This document shows positions 50,728 to 59,766 of a stretch of 64,000 bases of DNA, one piece after another. The stretch is taken from contig CALWRS010000006.1 in assembly GCA_944384025.1 (NCBI GenBank), positions 46,202-110,201 of the forward strand. Reading direction: 5' to 3'. How positions within the stretch are numbered: the stretch's first letter is position 1; every line of letters begins with the position of its first letter. The notes beneath the pieces were generated by a model that was not told the DNA's origin, did no database searches, and worked only from the letters and a program-made list of their open reading frames with translations. The DNA comes from an uncultured Lachnospiraceae bacterium (GTDB lineage Bacteria > Bacillota > Clostridia > Lachnospirales > Lachnospiraceae). The position numbers and the translations under genes are program-made.

Positions 50728-53700
50728 ATGAAATTTACGCATTTGCACGTTCATACGGAATACAGTTTGCTGGACGGCTCCAGCAAGATTCGCGAATTGG
50801 TTCACCGCGCAAAAGAGCTTGGTATGGATGCTCTTGCAATTACCGACCACGGCGTTATGTACGGCGTCATTGACTTTTACCGCGCTTGCAAAGCAGAAGG
50901 AATCCGGCCGGTGATTGGCTGCGAAGTTTACGTTGCGCCGGGGTCCAGATTCGAAAAAGAGGGAGCGCAAAGCGATAAGCGGTACTATCACCTTGTGTTG
51001 CTGGCGGAAAACCAGCAAGGGTACCAAAACCTGATGAAAATTGTCTCCCGAGGGTTTACGGAAGGATTTTATTATAAACCGCGTGTAGATTACGAATTGC
51101 TTGAAAAATATCACGAAGGTCTGATTGCGCTTTCGGCGTGCTTAGCGGGCGAAGTGCCTACAGCGCTTCGTATGGGGAACTACGAGGAAGCAAAAGAATC
51201 CGCTCTTGGCTTGCAGAAAATTTTCGGGAAAGACAACTTCTTTTTGGAGCTGCAAGACCACGGAATTCCTGCGCAAAAAAGCGTTAATCAGGGACTGATG
51301 CGGCTGCATGAGGAAACGAAAATCCCGCTTGTAGCAACGAACGACGTTCACTATACGCTTGCGGAAGACGCCGCCGCGCACGATATTTTGCTGTGCATTC
51401 AGACGTTAAGCAAAGTAGCGGACAAGGATCGGATGCGCTACGAAGGCGGGCAGTATTACTTAAAATCGCCGGAAGAGATGCAGCAGCTGTTTCCTTATGC
51501 AAAGCAGGCTTTGCAAAACACATGGGAAATTTCAAACCGCTGTCAGGTGGAGATTGTGTTTGGCGAATACAAGCTGCCGCGCTTTGACGTGCCGGACGGC
51601 TTTACGGCAAAAGCGTATTTGCGGATGCTGTGCGAGGAAGGGTTAAAATCCCGCTATCCGGAGTGCTTTTTGCAGCACAAAGAAAGACTAGAATACGAAC
51701 TATCCATTATAGAAAATATGGGCTTCGTAGACTATTTCCTCATCGTCTGGGATTTTATTCGCTACGCGAGAGAAAACCAAATCCCGGTCGGCCCTGGAAG
51801 AGGAAGCGGCGCGGGCAGCATTGCCGCTTATGCGCTGCGGATTACCGACATTGACCCGATTCGCTACAACTTGCTGTTTGAGCGGTTCCTAAACCCGGAA
51901 CGCCTTACAATGCCGGATTTTGACGTGGACTTTTGCTTTGAGCGCAGGCAGGAAGTGATTGATTACGTTGTAAGAAAATACGGTTCCGACCGGGTTGTGC
52001 AAATTGTAACGTTTGGAACGCTTGCCGCAAGAGGCGTTATTCGGGACGTAGGAAGAGCGCTTGATTTGCCTTACGGGAAAGTCGATGCGATTGCCAAAAT
52101 GATTCCAATGGAAATTGGCATCACAATCGAATCGGCGCTTTCTATGAACTCGGAATTAAGAGAGCTTTCGGAGTCGGACGAGTCCGTTCGCAATTTGCTT
52201 GAAATGTCAAAACGACTGGAGGGGCTCCCCCGCCACGCGTCCATGCACGCTGCCGGTGTAATTATCGCAAACGCACCGGCCGACGAATATGTCCCGCTTT
52301 CCTGCTCGGCAGACGGTACTGTGACGACGCAGTATACGATGACGACGCTTGAGGAATTGGGCCTTTTAAAAATGGACTTTCTTGGCCTTCGAACGCTCAC
52401 AGTTTTAAAAAATGCGGAGACGCTTGCAAAGAAAAAAGACCCGAAATTTTCCCTTGAAAAAATCTCTTATGAGGATGCAAATATTTACACGCTTCTTTCC
52501 TCCGGAAAGACGGAAGGCGTGTTCCAGTTAGAAAGTTCCGGCATGAAAAGCTTCATGAAGGAATTAAAACCGAACAGCTTAGAAGACGTAATTGCAGGAA
52601 TTTCGCTTTATCGCCCCGGCCCAATGGATTTCATTCCCAAATACATCAAAGGGAAGGATTACCCGGAAACGATTACGTACGACTGCAAGGAGCTTGAGCC
52701 GATTTTAAAGCCGACTTACGGCTGTATTGTGTATCAGGAACAGGTGATGCAAATTGTGCGGGATCTTGCCGGATACAGCTACGGCAGGAGCGATTTGGTA
52801 CGGCGCGCCATGAGCAAGAAAAAAGCGTCGGTTATGGAAAAGGAAAGGCAGAACTTCGTATACGGAAATCCGGAAGAAGGAGTTCCCGGCTGTATGGCGC
52901 GTGGAATTTCCGAAGAAATCGCAAACAAGATATACGACGAGATGACGGATTTCGCGAAATACGCTTTTAATAAATCTCACGCCGCGTGTTATGCTGTCGT
53001 AGCATACCAAACTGCTTATATGAAATACTACTATCCGGTAGAATTTATGGCGGCGCTCATCACTTCGGTGATTGACAACTCCGCAAAAGTGGCAGGGTAT
53101 ATTGCCAATCTCCGGCAGATGAACATCGCGCTGCTGCCCCCGGACATTAACGAAGGAATTGCGGAATTCAGCGTTGGAGTAAGCAGCGGAAAGAGCGCCG
53201 TTCGGTACGGCTTGTCTGCGATTAAAGGAGTCGGGAAGTCCGTTATTGACGAAATCGTGCGGGAGCGGGAAGCAAAAGGTCCTTACCGAGATTTAAAAGA
53301 TTTTCTTACGCGTATGACAGGAAAGGAAGTCAATAAGCGTGCGATCGAAAATTTCATCAAATCCGGCGCTTTTGACGCTTTCCCCGGAACGCGCAAGCAA
53401 AAGATGGAAGACTATCCGCAGATTTTAGAAGGCGTGCTTCGGGAAAAAAAGGACAGCATCAGCGGTCAGATATCGCTGTTTGCCTTTATGGAAGAAGAGG
53501 AAGTAGACGAAGCGCCCACGGACGACGCCTGCGAGTACGAAAAGCAGGAGTTGCTTGCCTTAGAAAAGGAAGTGCTCGGTTTTTATGTCAGCGGACATCC
53601 GCTTCAAGACGATATGGACTTGCTGCAAAAAGTAGCGACGAAGAGCACGTCGGACTTCGAATTAAACGACGAAACGGGGCTTCCGCATGTAAAGGACGGC

Positions 53701-54198
53701 GAAACTGAAATTATCGGCGGCATGGTCGTTGACAAAAAGCAAATGACAACCAGAAGCAATTCTTTGATGTGCTTTTTGACAATCGAGGATATGGCGGGAA
53801 CGGTGGAAGTGATCGTTTTCCCAAAAGATTACGAAAAATACCGCGCACTCCTTGTGCCCGATGCGAAACTGTTTATAAAAGGCAAAGTGGCGGTAGAGGA
53901 AGAAAAGGCGGCGAAACTTATTTGCCAAGCGGTGTGCCCTTTTGCGGACGTCCCAAAAGAAGTGTGGATTTGCTTTTCGGACAAGCAAGCATACCAAAAG
54001 GAAAGCGCCGCGCTAGAGAGTATGCTTGGTCACGGAAGTGCGCCGGTTATTATTTATTGCGAGCGGGAAAAACAATATCTGCGCCTTCCGGCAGCGCTGG
54101 CGGCAAAAGCCGATGCAGACTTTTTGCATCAGCTAAGAGAACGCTATGGAACGGAAAAAGTGGTTGTTAGAAATACTATAAATTCATTTTGGAGGTAA
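50728..54198 (+). CDS. dnaE: DNA polymerase III subunit alpha (DnaE)
   Basis: 1156 residues, class I DnaE (no internal exonuclease). PHP domain at the N-terminus (FTHLHVHTEYSLLDGSSKI), palm with the catalytic aspartates in TMPDFDVDFCFERRQEVID, finger/thumb segments (GPGRGSGAGSIAAYAL, GVFQLESSGMKSFMKEL), HhH region and OB fold (GGMVVDKKQMTTRSNSLMCF, MAGTVEVIVFPKDYEK). In Firmicutes it works beside PolC, extending primers on the lagging strand. pfkA starts 5 bp after the stop, a common clostridial pairing. Confidence 0.97.
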   Translation: MKFTHLHVHTEYSLLDGSSKIRELVHRAKELGMDALAITDHGVMYGVIDFYRACKAEGIRPVIGCEVYVAPGSRFEKEGAQSDKRYYHLVLLAENQQGYQNLMKIVSRGFTEGFYYKPRVDYELLEKYHEGLIALSACLAGEVPTALRMGNYEEAKESALGLQKIFGKDNFFLELQDHGIPAQKSVNQGLMRLHEETKIPLVATNDVHYTLAEDAAAHDILLCIQTLSKVADKDRMRYEGGQYYLKSPEEMQQLFPYAKQALQNTWEISNRCQVEIVFGEYKLPRFDVPDGFTAKAYLRMLCEEGLKSRYPECFLQHKERLEYELSIIENMGFVDYFLIVWDFIRYARENQIPVGPGRGSGAGSIAAYALRITDIDPIRYNLLFERFLNPERLTMPDFDVDFCFERRQEVIDYVVRKYGSDRVVQIVTFGTLAARGVIRDVGRALDLPYGKVDAIAKMIPMEIGITIESALSMNSELRELSESDESVRNLLEMSKRLEGLPRHASMHAAGVIIANAPADEYVPLSCSADGTVTTQYTMTTLEELGLLKMDFLGLRTLTVLKNAETLAKKKDPKFSLEKISYEDANIYTLLSSGKTEGVFQLESSGMKSFMKELKPNSLEDVIAGISLYRPGPMDFIPKYIKGKDYPETITYDCKELEPILKPTYGCIVYQEQVMQIVRDLAGYSYGRSDLVRRAMSKKKASVMEKERQNFVYGNPEEGVPGCMARGISEEIANKIYDEMTDFAKYAFNKSHAACYAVVAYQTAYMKYYYPVEFMAALITSVIDNSAKVAGYIANLRQMNIALLPPDINEGIAEFSVGVSSGKSAVRYGLSAIKGVGKSVIDEIVREREAKGPYRDLKDFLTRMTGKEVNKRAIENFIKSGAFDAFPGTRKQKMEDYPQILEGVLREKKDSISGQISLFAFMEEEEVDEAPTDDACEYEKQELLALEKEVLGFYVSGHPLQDDMDLLQKVATKSTSDFELNDETGLPHVKDGETEIIGGMVVDKKQMTTRSNSLMCFLTIEDMAGTVEVIVFPKDYEKYRALLVPDAKLFIKGKVAVEEEKAAKLICQAVCPFADVPKEVWICFSDKQAYQKESAALESMLGHGSAPVIIYCEREKQYLRLPAALAAKADADFLHQLRERYGTEKVVVRNTINSFWR

Positions 54199-54203
54199 TC
54201 ACC

Positions 54204-55196
54204 ATGGCATTTTTGAAAGGGAAAAAGAAAGACCTGAAAACCATTGCGGTGCTCACAAGCGGCGGAGACGCGCCAGGAATGAACGCGGCGGTACGCGCGG
54301 TCGTACGTACGGCGATTGTAAACGGCTTAAAAGTTCAGGGCGTCCTCCGAGGATATACAGGCCTTTTAGAGGAAGATTTTTTTGATATGGATGCCCGAAG
54401 CGTGTCCGATATTATCCAGCGCGGCGGTACGATTCTTTACACGGCCCGCTGTCCGGAAATGCTGCGTGCGGACGGCGTGGAAAAGGCTGCTTACATTTGT
54501 AAAAAACACGGGATCGACGGGCTAGTCGTTATTGGCGGAGACGGTTCCTACCGCGGAGCGCAGAAGCTCTCGGAACACGGCGTGAACGTTATTGGCGTGC
54601 CGGGAACTATTGACCTTGACATTGCCTGCACGGAATATACGATTGGCTTTGATACGGCGCTTAATACGGCAATGGAGGCTATCGACCGTGTGCGGGATAC
54701 GTCTACTTCGCACGAGCGGTGCAGCATTATCGAAGTAATGGGACGAAAAGCCGGACATATTGCGCTGTGGTGCGGGATTGCTAACGGTGCGGAAGAAATT
54801 TTGGTTCCAGAGCGATACGACTACGAGGAGCAGGAAATTATTGACCGGATTATTACGCGGAAGCGTCTCGGAAAGAAGCTGCACATTATTATCAATGCCG
54901 AAGGAATCGGCGATTCCAACGGTATGGCAAAGCGCGTAGAGGCGGCTACCGGTCTGGAGACGCGTGCGACGATTATCGGCTACATTCAAAGAGGTGGAAG
55001 CCCGACCTGCCGCGACCGCGTGTTCGCTTCTGCTATGGGCGCGAAGGCGGTGGATATTTTAGTATCGGGCGGAACGAACCGCGTTGTCTGCTACCAAAAG
55101 GGCGCGTTTGTAGATATGGATATCCAAGAGGCGCTGCTGATGCAAAAGGATCTCGATCAGTCTTTGTGGGAAATTTCCCGGAAGCTTTGCCGCTGA
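54204..55196 (+). CDS. pfkA: ATP-dependent 6-phosphofructokinase
   Basis: 330 residues; fructose 6-phosphate to fructose 1,6-bisphosphate, the committed step of glycolysis. ATP site LTSGGDAPGMNAAVRA and GGDGSYRGAQKL (Gly rather than Asp after GGD, the ATP-type signature), catalytic PGTIDLDIACTEYT where most PFKs have TIDND, MGRKAGHIALWCG, and the substrate motif GYIQRGGSPTCRDR. The Asn-to-Leu change in the TIDND motif is worth noting but the catalytic aspartates stay. Start at 54204 with GGAGG. Follows dnaE. Confidence 0.96.
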   Translation: MAFLKGKKKDLKTIAVLTSGGDAPGMNAAVRAVVRTAIVNGLKVQGVLRGYTGLLEEDFFDMDARSVSDIIQRGGTILYTARCPEMLRADGVEKAAYICKKHGIDGLVVIGGDGSYRGAQKLSEHGVNVIGVPGTIDLDIACTEYTIGFDTALNTAMEAIDRVRDTSTSHERCSIIEVMGRKAGHIALWCGIANGAEEILVPERYDYEEQEIIDRIITRKRLGKKLHIIINAEGIGDSNGMAKRVEAATGLETRATIIGYIQRGGSPTCRDRVFASAMGAKAVDILVSGGTNRVVCYQKGAFVDMDIQEALLMQKDLDQSLWEISRKLCR

Positions 55197-55207
55197 GGGA
55201 GGTTTTG

Positions 55208-55732
55208 ATGTACTGGCCGGGAAATTACAAACACAATTGCAGCGTCCGTCTCCCAAGCGGAACGCTAAACGGGCAGGGCGTAGGCGCGCTTGCTAAGATG
55301 CGCTACGGTCTTTCCACGCTTGCGCATTCCGGCTGCGGAACGCTTGCCGTATATAACGCGCTTGTTGCCCTTGGCCGGCCGGAACCGCTTCCGAAAATTA
55401 TCCGAGAGCTGGAATTGTACGCAGAGTCGTTTTTTGGACTGCTTGGAACGATCCCTTTCTTTTTGGAAATTTATTTTCGCCGCCATCGCGTTCCATTGCA
55501 CATAACGTTTTCTTACCGGAAGACTTTTCGGAGCAGGTACGCGGTTGTGGCGTACTGGACAAAGCGCCCGCTTTTTTCCGGCGCACACGTCGTCTTTTTG
55601 GAGCGGTTAGAGCAAGGCGGCTACCGTGTTTACAACCGCTACAGTAACCGCGCGGTGCCGTACGACTTGCTATCGGCAAAAGAATTGACAACACGCGCAA
55701 GGTTTATTGTAGGATATTCGTATCGTCCTTAA
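55208..55732 (+). CDS. C39-like cysteine-peptidase-fold protein
   Basis: 174 residues, cytosolic by appearance (no signal peptide). A papain-like arrangement is visible: MRYGLSTLAHSGCGTLAVYN (candidate nucleophile Cys before a helix), VAYWTKRPLFSGAHVVFLER (candidate His) and RVYNRYSNRA (candidate Asn). These positions fit C39-like/BtrH-type peptidases. No partner substrate or transporter is adjacent; it lies 11 bp after pfkA and has GAGGGAGG. Function unknown; proteolytic activity is an inference. Confidence 0.65.
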   Translation: MYWPGNYKHNCSVRLPSGTLNGQGVGALAKMRYGLSTLAHSGCGTLAVYNALVALGRPEPLPKIIRELELYAESFFGLLGTIPFFLEIYFRRHRVPLHITFSYRKTFRSRYAVVAYWTKRPLFSGAHVVFLERLEQGGYRVYNRYSNRAVPYDLLSAKELTTRARFIVGYSYRP

Positions 55733-55740
55733 AAAAGCGC

Positions 55741-55769
55741 TTGACTTTTTTTTAGGGGCGCGGTAGAGT
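55741..55769 (+). promoter_or_regulatory. Promoter of the FMN riboswitch-ribU unit
   Basis: -35 TTGACT (55741-55746), 17-bp spacer, -10 TAGAGT (55764-55769), about 20 bp before the aptamer. Confidence 0.75.
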
Positions 55770-55787
55770 AGGCATGACAAAAAAATA

Positions 55788-55905
55788 ATTCTTCGGGGGC
55801 AGGGTGACTCGAAAGAGGATTCCCGACCGGCGGTAAAGTCCGCGAGCGTAAGCAGATCCGGTGTAATTCCGGAACCGACAGTAAAGTCTGGATGAGATGA
55901 AGAAG
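55788..55905 (+). promoter_or_regulatory. FMN riboswitch (RFN element)
   Basis: All conserved blocks occur in order: CTTCGGGGGCAGGGTGA, GATTCCCGACCGGCGGT, AGTCCGCGAGC, GATCCGGTGTAATTCCGGAA, CCGACAGTAAAGTCTGGATG and the closing GAAGAAG that pairs with TTCTTC at the start (P1). Followed by a terminator at 55992, so FMN binding should stop transcription of the riboflavin transporter gene ribU. Confidence 0.97.
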
Positions 55906-55991
55906 AAAAGCAAGTCCGTGCGCCGCCGCACGGGAAATTGTGTGTGCCACAAATGTTTTTGGTGTACAAAAAGCGTAAGAACAACACTTTC

Positions 55992-56017
55992 CCCCTGAGT
56001 TTTCTCAGGGGTTTTTT
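55992..56017 (+). terminator. Riboswitch expression-platform terminator
   Basis: CCCCTGAG (55992-55999) pairs with CTCAGGGG (56004-56011), followed by T6. Lies 60 bp before the ribU start and forms the off-state of the FMN switch. Confidence 0.9.
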
Positions 56018-56076
56018 GTCGCCTTGGTGACCGCCGCTTTTCGAAACCGGAGAAGACAAGTCACAGGAGGTTATCT

Positions 56077-56826
56077 ATGAAAACAATTCTCAACAATCTT
56101 AAGGACATGGCGGGACAGGCGAAGGAACATCTGGGATTTTTATTCGCCGCACTTTGCGTTGTGGCAGCGATTATCGCGCTTGCCTACGTTTCGGAAAAGC
56201 TGATTGACAAAGTACATAAGCTGGAAAAAACCCGTAAGCAGGAGACGCGCCTCCGTAAAATGACGCTGATTGCAATGCTGGGCGCGATTGCCACCGTTTT
56301 AATGCTGTTTGACTTTCCCGTTTGGTTTATTCCAAGCTTCTACAAGATGGACTTTAGCGAACTTCCGGTTATTATCGGCGCGTTTGCGCTGGGGCCGGTG
56401 GCGGGCGTTGCCATCGAGTTTTTAAAAGTGTTTTTAAATTTGTTCCTGAACGGAACCGACACAGCGTTTGTCGGAGAGTTTGCAAACTTTTGCATGGGCT
56501 GCTGCTACGTAGTCCCGGCGTCGATTTTCTACTACGCGAAAAAGAAAAGAAAGAACGCGGCGTTTGGTCTGGGGCTTGGGATCGCCGTAGCGGTACTTGC
56601 GGGCTGTCTGTTAAACGCTTATTTGCTCATTCCGACGTATTCCAAAGTTTTTCACTTGGATCTAAATATCATCATCGGCATGGGGACGGAAAAGAATGCA
56701 AATGTAGGCGATCTGCTTACGTTTGTCGTTTTGCTCGTAGCGCCGTTTAATCTTGTAAAATATACGCTGATGTCGCTTATAACGATGTTTAGCTATAAGC
56801 ATATCAGTCGGTTATTAAAAGGCTGA
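56077..56826 (+). CDS. ribU: Riboflavin ECF transporter S component RibU
   Basis: 249 residues, membrane protein that binds riboflavin and docks on a shared EcfAAT module. An extra N-terminal membrane helix with a charged linker (about 1-60) precedes the ECF core: KMTLIAMLGAIATVLMLFDF, the Ala-rich YKMDFSELPVIIGAFALGPV motif diagnostic of RibU, EFLKVFLNLFLNGTDTAFVG and later helices. The FMN riboswitch upstream confirms the flavin assignment. GGAGG precedes the ATG. Confidence 0.95.
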   Translation: MKTILNNLKDMAGQAKEHLGFLFAALCVVAAIIALAYVSEKLIDKVHKLEKTRKQETRLRKMTLIAMLGAIATVLMLFDFPVWFIPSFYKMDFSELPVIIGAFALGPVAGVAIEFLKVFLNLFLNGTDTAFVGEFANFCMGCCYVVPASIFYYAKKKRKNAAFGLGLGIAVAVLAGCLLNAYLLIPTYSKVFHLDLNIIIGMGTEKNANVGDLLTFVVLLVAPFNLVKYTLMSLITMFSYKHISRLLKG

Positions 56827-56831
56827 TATGC

Positions 56832-56859
56832 TTGCAATCCCGCTGTTATCTGCTATAAT
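56832..56859 (+). promoter_or_regulatory. Promoter of the tsaE-tsaB-rimI operon
   Basis: -35 TTGCAA (56832-56837), 16-bp spacer, -10 TATAAT (56854-56859). Confidence 0.7.
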
Positions 56860-56912
56860 CATTCTTGTGATGCGGCGGCGCGAATTGCCGCGCGCAGGAA
56901 GGGAAGGACGTT

Positions 56913-57410
56913 TTGCAGGATTTAAATAGCGGGCAGGAAAACCGGTCGGGGCGCGTTGTAATGGAAAGCAACTGTGCGCAGGATACTTTTTGCATCGGAC
57001 AGCTTCTTGGAGAAAAAGCGAAGGCAGGAATGCTTTTTTGCTTAGACGGAGAGCTTGGAACCGGAAAAACAGTCTTTGCAAAAGGATTTGCGAAAGGGCT
57101 TGGGATTACCGAACCGGTAAACAGCCCAACGTTTACGATATTGCAGGAATACAAAGGCGGGCGGCTGCCTTTGTATCATTTTGACGTTTACCGTATTGGC
57201 AGTCCGGAGGAAATGGACGAACTGGGTTACGAGGACTACTTTTACGGAGACGGCGTATGTCTTGTGGAGTGGGCGTCACGGATTTCGGAAGTGCTTCCCG
57301 CAGATACGATTTACATTAAACTGGAAAAAGATCTGGAAAAGGGGCTGTCTTATCGCAGGATTGTTCTTATTTTCGCCGGAGAAGGAAGTAATGAAGATTT
57401 TAGCTATTGA
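56913..57410 (+). CDS. tsaE: tRNA threonylcarbamoyladenosine biosynthesis ATPase TsaE
   Basis: 165 residues from a TTG at 56913 (GGGAAGG upstream); an ATG at 56961 giving 149 residues would fit the usual family start better (MESNCAQDTFCIGQLLGEKA) but has a poorer ribosome binding site. P-loop GELGTGKTVFAKGFAKGLG, switch region VNSPTFTILQEYKGGRLPLY, HFDVYRI and Walker-B-like VCLVEWASR. It energises the TsaBD complex. Overlaps tsaB by 20 nt. Confidence 0.93.
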   Translation: MQDLNSGQENRSGRVVMESNCAQDTFCIGQLLGEKAKAGMLFCLDGELGTGKTVFAKGFAKGLGITEPVNSPTFTILQEYKGGRLPLYHFDVYRIGSPEEMDELGYEDYFYGDGVCLVEWASRISEVLPADTIYIKLEKDLEKGLSYRRIVLIFAGEGSNEDFSY

Positions 57411-58089
57411 CAGTTCGGGCGCTGTAGCGTCCGTAGCTGTATTAAACGAAACCGCATTGATAGGAGAAATTTCACTGAATAATAAGCGGACGCATTCGCA
57501 GTCGCTGCTGCCGATGATCGACGAAGTTTTGCACATGACGGAAACGACGGGCGAGGAGCTCTCGGGCATTGCCATTGCGGCAGGACCGGGGTCGTTTACC
57601 GGACTGCGGATTGGCGCGTCTACCGTAAAGGGACTGGCAATGGTTTACAATCTGCCGATTATTGCAGTGCCAACGGTTGATGCGCTTGCTTGCAATTATT
57701 ACGGCGCATCGCCGCTTTTGTGTCCGCTGCTAGACGCTCGCCGCAAGCAGGTGTACGGCGGCTTGTACCGGTTTACGGAAGGAAAGCTGCAAGTGCTTGT
57801 GCCGCAGACGTGTACAATGCTCTCAGAGCTCTTGCAAAAAGTTAACGCGCTTGGAGAAGAAGTTATTTTTCTTGGAGACGGCGCAGACGCTTACCGGGAG
57901 CAGATTGCTGCGGGATGTGTGGTTTCGCATGTGTTCGCACCTTCGCATATGTCTAGGCAGCGGGCGGGCAGCGTAGGGCTGTTGGCGCTGCAATACATGG
58001 CGGAAAACAAGTGCACTACTGCTGTAGAATTCGTGCCCGAATATCTCCGAAAAAGCCAAGCAGAGCAAGAAAGGGAAGCGCGGGAATGA
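57391..58089 (+). CDS. tsaB: tRNA threonylcarbamoyladenosine biosynthesis protein TsaB
   Basis: 232 residues, inactive ASKHA-fold partner that binds TsaD and TsaE. ILAIDSSGAVASVAVLN at the N-terminus, RTHSQSLLPMIDEVL, the signature AAGPGSFTGLRIGASTVKGL and LDARRKQVYGGLY. ATG 57391 has GAAGGAAG; the frame upstream is a tsaE shadow. It overlaps tsaE by 20 nt and rimI by 4 nt (ATGA). Confidence 0.95.
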   Translation: MKILAIDSSGAVASVAVLNETALIGEISLNNKRTHSQSLLPMIDEVLHMTETTGEELSGIAIAAGPGSFTGLRIGASTVKGLAMVYNLPIIAVPTVDALACNYYGASPLLCPLLDARRKQVYGGLYRFTEGKLQVLVPQTCTMLSELLQKVNALGEEVIFLGDGADAYREQIAAGCVVSHVFAPSHMSRQRAGSVGLLALQYMAENKCTTAVEFVPEYLRKSQAEQEREARE

Positions 58090-58538
58090 AGCAGGAGGAA
58101 TGGCGGATTGTCCCAATGACGGCAGAACATGTGCCGCAGGTAGCGGCCTATGAAAAGGAGATATTTTCGGAGCCTTGGAGTGAAGAAAGTCTTTTTCAGG
58201 CAGTTTATGAGGACGCGTATTGCTATCTTGTATGCGTAAAGGAGCAGCAAGTGGCAGGCTACGCTGGACTTTTGTGCAGCCTAGACGAAGGGCAGATAAC
58301 AAATATTGCGGTAGGCAAACGCTACCGTGGGCAGGGGTTTGGCACTTTGCTCGTTCGTGCGCTTTGCGCGCAGGCGAAGGAACGCGGAATTACAAAGCTA
58401 TTTTTGGAAGTGCGTGCTGGAAACGAGACGGCACGGCGCCTATACGAAAAAAACGGTTTTCTTGCCGTTGGCAGGCGGCCGGGCTTTTACCGGAAGCCGG
58501 CAGAGGACGCGATTGTTATGTTCTGTCCTGTCCTGTAA
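58086..58538 (+). CDS. rimI: Ribosomal protein S18 alanine N-acetyltransferase RimI
   Basis: 150 residues, GNAT fold; acetylates the N-terminal Ala of bS18. Typical EKEIFSEPWSEESLFQAV near the start, acetyl-CoA motif A NIAVGKRYRGQGFGTLL, LFLEVRAGNETARRLYEKNG and FLAVGRRPGFYRKP. The tsaE-tsaB-rimI order is a widespread Firmicutes arrangement. Translationally coupled to tsaB. Confidence 0.94.
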   Translation: MKQEEWRIVPMTAEHVPQVAAYEKEIFSEPWSEESLFQAVYEDAYCYLVCVKEQQVAGYAGLLCSLDEGQITNIAVGKRYRGQGFGTLLVRALCAQAKERGITKLFLEVRAGNETARRLYEKNGFLAVGRRPGFYRKPAEDAIVMFCPVL

Positions 58539-58621
58539 TTCCCACTAGGAATCGTCGTTTTTTTTCGATATAATTTTACCACGGCAGACATTTTGTGACG
58601 GCTTTGGCAAGGGAGGACACG

Positions 58622-58828
58622 ATGGACGAGAGATTTTGTAATTGCTGCGGGAAAAAATTAGGAAAACGAAGCGAAGAAGACGCATTGGAAGTTATAAAGG
58701 AGTGGGGATACTTTTCCGGAAAGGATTTGGAGCGCCACGCCTTTATCTTGTGCGAAGGCTGCTACGACAAATGGATTGGGACGTTTGTACGTCCCGTTAA
58801 AAAGAGCGAAGTAACAGAGGCAATGTAA
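58622..58828 (+). CDS. Small Cys-rich protein, 68 residues
   Basis: Conserved-looking clostridial small protein without a name known to me. It has FCNCCGKKLG near the N-terminus and ILCEGCYDKW later, two CxxC pairs that suggest a zinc ribbon, with a central IKEWGYFSGKDLERH motif. Start at 58622 with GGGAGG. It lies between rimI and rnz, 11 bp before rnz, and is probably expressed with it. Function unknown. Confidence 0.8.
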   Translation: MDERFCNCCGKKLGKRSEEDALEVIKEWGYFSGKDLERHAFILCEGCYDKWIGTFVRPVKKSEVTEAM

Positions 58829-58839
58829 GAGAGGTTTGC

Positions 58840-59760
58840 ATGTTAGAAGTATGTCTGCTTGGGACAGGCGGTATGATGCCGCTGCCGGGGCGGTTTTTGA
58901 CCGCCTGTATGACGCGCTGCAACGGAAGCAGTCTGTTAATTGACTGCGGAGAAGGAACGCAGGTTGCGATACGAAAAAAAGGCTGGAGCTGTCACGATAT
59001 TGACGTGATTTGCATTACGCATTGGCACGGAGATCACGTAAGCGGACTTCCGGGGCTTTTGCTTTCCATGGGAAATTCCGAGCGCACCCGGCCGGTAACG
59101 CTAATTGGCCCCAAAGGGATTGCGGACGTTGTAAATGCGCTTCGCATAATTGCGCCGGAGCTTCCGTTTGCGGTAGAATACCGCGAGCTTACGGAAAATA
59201 AAGAGCAAATAGAGTTTCCGGGATATACGGTTGAGGCGTTTCGCGTGAGCCATAATATCGTTTGCTACGGTTATACGCAGCGAATTTCCCGCGCCGGTAA
59301 ATTTGACCCGGAGAAAGCGAAAAAAAATGCAGTTCCGATGAAGGTGTGGAGCAGGCTGCAAAAAGGCCAGACCGTGGAAGAAGACGGTATCGTTTACACG
59401 CAGGATATGATTCTTGGACCGCAGAGAAAAGGCCTGAAGCTTACGTATTGTACGGATACCCGTCCAATACGCCAGATTGCCGCATGTGCCGAAGGAGCGG
59501 ATTTGTTTATTTGCGAAGGCATGTACGGGGAGCCGGGTTCGGAGGCAAAAGCCAAAGATCATAAGCATATGACGTTTGCGGAGGCGGCCGCGCTTGCCGC
59601 GCACGCAAACGTAGCGGAGCTTTGGCTGACGCACTACAGCCCTTCGCTGGCGTATCCAAAAGCGTTCGAATGGGTTGCCAAAGAATTGTTCGCGAACAGT
59701 CGGACTTGTAGAGATGGGTACACAAAAATGCTGGAATTTGAGAAAGACGAGGAAAAGTAG
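58840..59760 (+). CDS. rnz: Ribonuclease Z family protein (MBL fold)
   Basis: 306 residues. Metallo-beta-lactamase fold endonuclease that trims tRNA 3' ends. Zinc motif THWHGDHVSGLPGLLLSMGN, LGTGGMMPLPGR at the start, SHNIVCYGYTQRISRAGKFD, CTDTRPIRQIAAC, a further Asp/His region FICEGMYGEPGSEAKAKDHK and LTHYSP near the end. None of the six tRNAs in this window encodes CCA, so 3' processing by RNase Z is expected. tsaD follows 6 bp later. Confidence 0.92.
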   Translation: MLEVCLLGTGGMMPLPGRFLTACMTRCNGSSLLIDCGEGTQVAIRKKGWSCHDIDVICITHWHGDHVSGLPGLLLSMGNSERTRPVTLIGPKGIADVVNALRIIAPELPFAVEYRELTENKEQIEFPGYTVEAFRVSHNIVCYGYTQRISRAGKFDPEKAKKNAVPMKVWSRLQKGQTVEEDGIVYTQDMILGPQRKGLKLTYCTDTRPIRQIAACAEGADLFICEGMYGEPGSEAKAKDHKHMTFAEAAALAAHANVAELWLTHYSPSLAYPKAFEWVAKELFANSRTCRDGYTKMLEFEKDEEK

Positions 59761-59766
59761 CTTATT

